A stretch of DNA of 64,000 nucleotides. It comes from Acinetobacter sp. BY419 (GTDB lineage: Bacteria; Pseudomonadota; Gammaproteobacteria; Pseudomonadales; Moraxellaceae). Below the pieces are notes generated by a model. The model searched no databases. It was not told where the DNA came from and saw only the letters and a list, made by a program, of their open reading frames with translations. The position numbers and the translations under genes were made by a program. Shown one piece after another: positions 62,476 to 64,000 of the stretch (positions within the stretch are counted from its first letter, which is position 1; every line of letters begins with the position of its first letter). The stretch is taken from positions 1 through 64,000 of the forward strand of contig NZ_JAGFXZ010000005.1 in NCBI RefSeq assembly GCF_019038395.1. Reading direction: 5' to 3'.

Positions 62476-63756
62476 ATGTTCCAACGCAATTTATTTTCAA
62501 AAAGTATTTTAGCCGTAACCATGGCAGGGGCTGTTGCATTAACGGGGTGTTCAAAATCGGCTGAAAAAGCAGAAGCCCCGGCCGCAGAAAGCAAAGTTGC
62601 TGGCAGCGGCGACACGATTAAAGTCGGGATTCTGCATTCTCTTTCAGGCACGATGGCAATTTCTGAGACTTCGCTGAAAGACACTGCCTTAATGGCCATT
62701 AAAGAAATCAATGACAATGGTGGTGTACTAGGTAAAAAACTGGAACCTGTAGTGGTGGATCCTGCATCCGACTGGCCACTCTTTGCAGAACAAGCACGTC
62801 AGCTTATTACTCAAGACAAAGTCGCGGTGATTTTTGGTGCATGGACATCGGTATCGCGTAAATCTGTGTTGCCAGTGGTTGAAGAGTTAAATGGCTTATT
62901 GTTCTACCCAGTCCAGTACGAAGGACAAGAGCAATCGAAAAACATTTTCTATACGGGTGCTGCACCAAACCAGCAAGCCATTCCTGCTGTGGAATACTTG
63001 ATGAGCGAAGAAGGGGGCAAGGCTGAACGCTTTGTCTTACTGGGAACAGACTATGTGTATCCTCGTACGACCAACCAGATTTTACGTGCTTTCTTAAAGT
63101 CCAAAGGTGTGGCGGATGCCGACATCATGGAAGAGTACACTCCATTTGGTCACAGCAACTATCAAACCATTGTTGGCAACGTGAAAAAATTTGCAGCAGG
63201 TAAAAAGACTGCGGTGATTTCGACCATCAATGGCGACTCCAACGTGCCGTTTTATCGTGAACTGGGTAACCAGGGCATAAAAGCCTCGGATATTCCGGTG
63301 ATGGCATTCTCGGTGGGCGAAGAAGAATTGCGTGGTATTGATACCAAGCCATTGGTCGGCCATTTGGCTTCTTGGAACTACTTCATGTCGGTGAAGAATC
63401 CAGTCAATACTGAATTTACCAAAAAGATGAAGCAATATGCGGTTGAATTTAAATTACCGAATGTAGATAAGCTGGTAACCAATGATCCGATGGAAGCGAC
63501 CTATGTCGGCATCAATATGTGGAAGCAAGCCGTTGAAAAAGCGGGCTCTACAGAGGTTGACAAAGTCCGTGAAGCCATGGCAGGTCAGGAATTCAAAGCA
63601 CCATCGGGCTATGCCTTGAAAATGGATGCAACGAATCACCACTTACATAAACCGGTCATGATTGGTCAGATTCGGGGGGATGGACAGTTTGATGTGGTCT
63701 ATAAGACAGCACAAGCCATCCAGGCACAGCCATGGAGCACTTATATCCCCAAATAA
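62476..63756 (+). CDS. urtA: Urea ABC transporter substrate-binding lipoprotein
   Basis: The 426-residue protein has a signal with lipobox LTGC near residues 21-24 and then a type I periplasmic binding fold. IKVGILHSLSGTMAISETSLKDTALMAIKEIN, FGAWTSVSRKSVLPVVEE, LFYPVQYEGQEQSKNIFYTGAAPNQQ and NDPMEATYVGINMW are characteristic of UrtA. It delivers urea to the UrtBCDE importer. The ATG at 62476, behind TTTGGAGAAA, is used; a longer frame from 62293 would read through the promoter region and lacks similarity. urtB follows 92 bases later behind a hairpin. Confidence 0.95.
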   Translation: MFQRNLFSKSILAVTMAGAVALTGCSKSAEKAEAPAAESKVAGSGDTIKVGILHSLSGTMAISETSLKDTALMAIKEINDNGGVLGKKLEPVVVDPASDWPLFAEQARQLITQDKVAVIFGAWTSVSRKSVLPVVEELNGLLFYPVQYEGQEQSKNIFYTGAAPNQQAIPAVEYLMSEEGGKAERFVLLGTDYVYPRTTNQILRAFLKSKGVADADIMEEYTPFGHSNYQTIVGNVKKFAAGKKTAVISTINGDSNVPFYRELGNQGIKASDIPVMAFSVGEEELRGIDTKPLVGHLASWNYFMSVKNPVNTEFTKKMKQYAVEFKLPNVDKLVTNDPMEATYVGINMWKQAVEKAGSTEVDKVREAMAGQEFKAPSGYALKMDATNHHLHKPVMIGQIRGDGQFDVVYKTAQAIQAQPWSTYIPK

Positions 63757-63768
63757 AAACGACATATA

Positions 63769-63798
63769 GCCTGCTGTATCAGCAGCAGGTTTCTTTTG
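63769..63798 (+). terminator. Possible attenuating hairpin between urtA and urtB
   Basis: A CCTGCTG / CAGCAGG stem with a 6-base loop is followed by an interrupted T run (TTTCTTTT). A partial terminator after a binding-protein gene would give more UrtA than membrane components; that role is inference. Confidence 0.5.
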
Positions 63799-63848
63799 AT
63801 TTTTTCCTTTTTTATGGATGAAATTCCAATTTAATAGGGGTGAATATA

Positions 63849-64000
63849 ATGAATATTCGCGTGAATATCGCCGCTATTTTTCTGGTATTTGCACAGGTCG
63901 TTTGTGTGCAAGTGGTATCAGCAGAACAAGCCTCAAATAGCATTACCTTGACTGCGGCCACACAGCAACAAGATGCAATCCAGCAATTTGTGCAAGGTGA
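63849..64000 (+). CDS. urtB: Urea ABC transporter permease UrtB, N-terminal part cut by the window edge
   Basis: An ATG behind AGGGGTGAA opens a frame that continues to the window end, giving 50 residues. It starts MNIRVNIAAIFLVFAQVVCVQ, a signal-like hydrophobic segment, then SAEQASNSITLTAATQQQD. UrtB proteins commonly have an N-terminal extracytoplasmic extension before the permease helices, and the gene follows urtA. The permease domain itself is not in view, so the call rests on gene order and layout. Confidence 0.7.
   Translation, partial: MNIRVNIAAIFLVFAQVVCVQVVSAEQASNSITLTAATQQQDAIQQFVQG

Overview
The window looks like chromosomal core sequence from an Acinetobacter-type gammaproteobacterium (Moraxellaceae). 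This rests on moderate-to-low GC with very AT-rich intergenic stretches and on gene orders shared with Acinetobacter and Pseudomonas: ubiG-mupP-yciK, katB-ankB, rhdA-psd, dapA-bamC-purC, ribF-ileS-lspA-fkpB and yqiA-parE. Family and organism calls come from reading the proteins; no database search was possible.

Layout. 0-1 kb: the 3' end of an IS30-type transposase cut by the window edge, then a flavin reductase-like gene. 1-6 kb: ribF-ileS-lspA-fkpB on the minus strand with nested stop/start overlaps. 6-9 kb: a TDT-family transporter, a small nucleosidase and a RutR-like TetR regulator. 9-14 kb: a sulfonate-utilisation operon with two tandem SsuA-type binding lipoproteins, then ssuD, ssuC and ssuB. 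14-18 kb: argA, two tandem RcnB-family periplasmic proteins and small hypothetical genes. 18-27 kb: envelope and cofactor genes (yciK, mupP, ubiG, dsbA, a FabR-like regulator, rph, nadC, ampD, murJ), a 44-residue lipoprotein and a DUF1328 peptide. 27-36 kb: a PAS-GGDEF-EAL protein, rarA, a PAP2 phosphatase lipoprotein, purC, a BamC-like lipoprotein and dapA. 36-44 kb: an MhpT-like aromatic-acid transporter, pncA, a BASS transporter, divergent ytjB and serB, small proteins and dtd. 44-50 kb: periplasmic catalase with ankyrin partner, pncB, rhodanese and psd. 50-60 kb: SPOR protein, argS, DUF445, DUF924 and lipoprotein genes, gshA-dsbB and a lipase-like hydrolase. 60-64 kb: yqiA-parE and the start of a urea ABC transporter (urtA, urtB) behind a near-consensus sigma-54 promoter.

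Recurring themes are NAD biosynthesis and salvage (nadC, pncA, pncB), flavin supply and use (ribF, ssuD, flavin reductase), periplasmic disulfide formation (dsbA, dsbB), cell-wall synthesis and recycling (murJ, ampD, mupP), oxidative defence (katB-ankB, gshA) and scavenging of sulfur and nitrogen (ssu, urt).

I did not find a convincing undescribed multi-gene system. The items most worth a second look are the katB-ankB intergenic stem, the sigma-54 promoter of urtA, the paired SsuA genes with a 12-bp inverted pair upstream, the terminator embedded at the bamC stop before purC, tandem RcnB paralogs, GC-rich hairpin repeats and three short genes of 44-52 residues. No tRNA, rRNA, CRISPR array or prophage was recognised.
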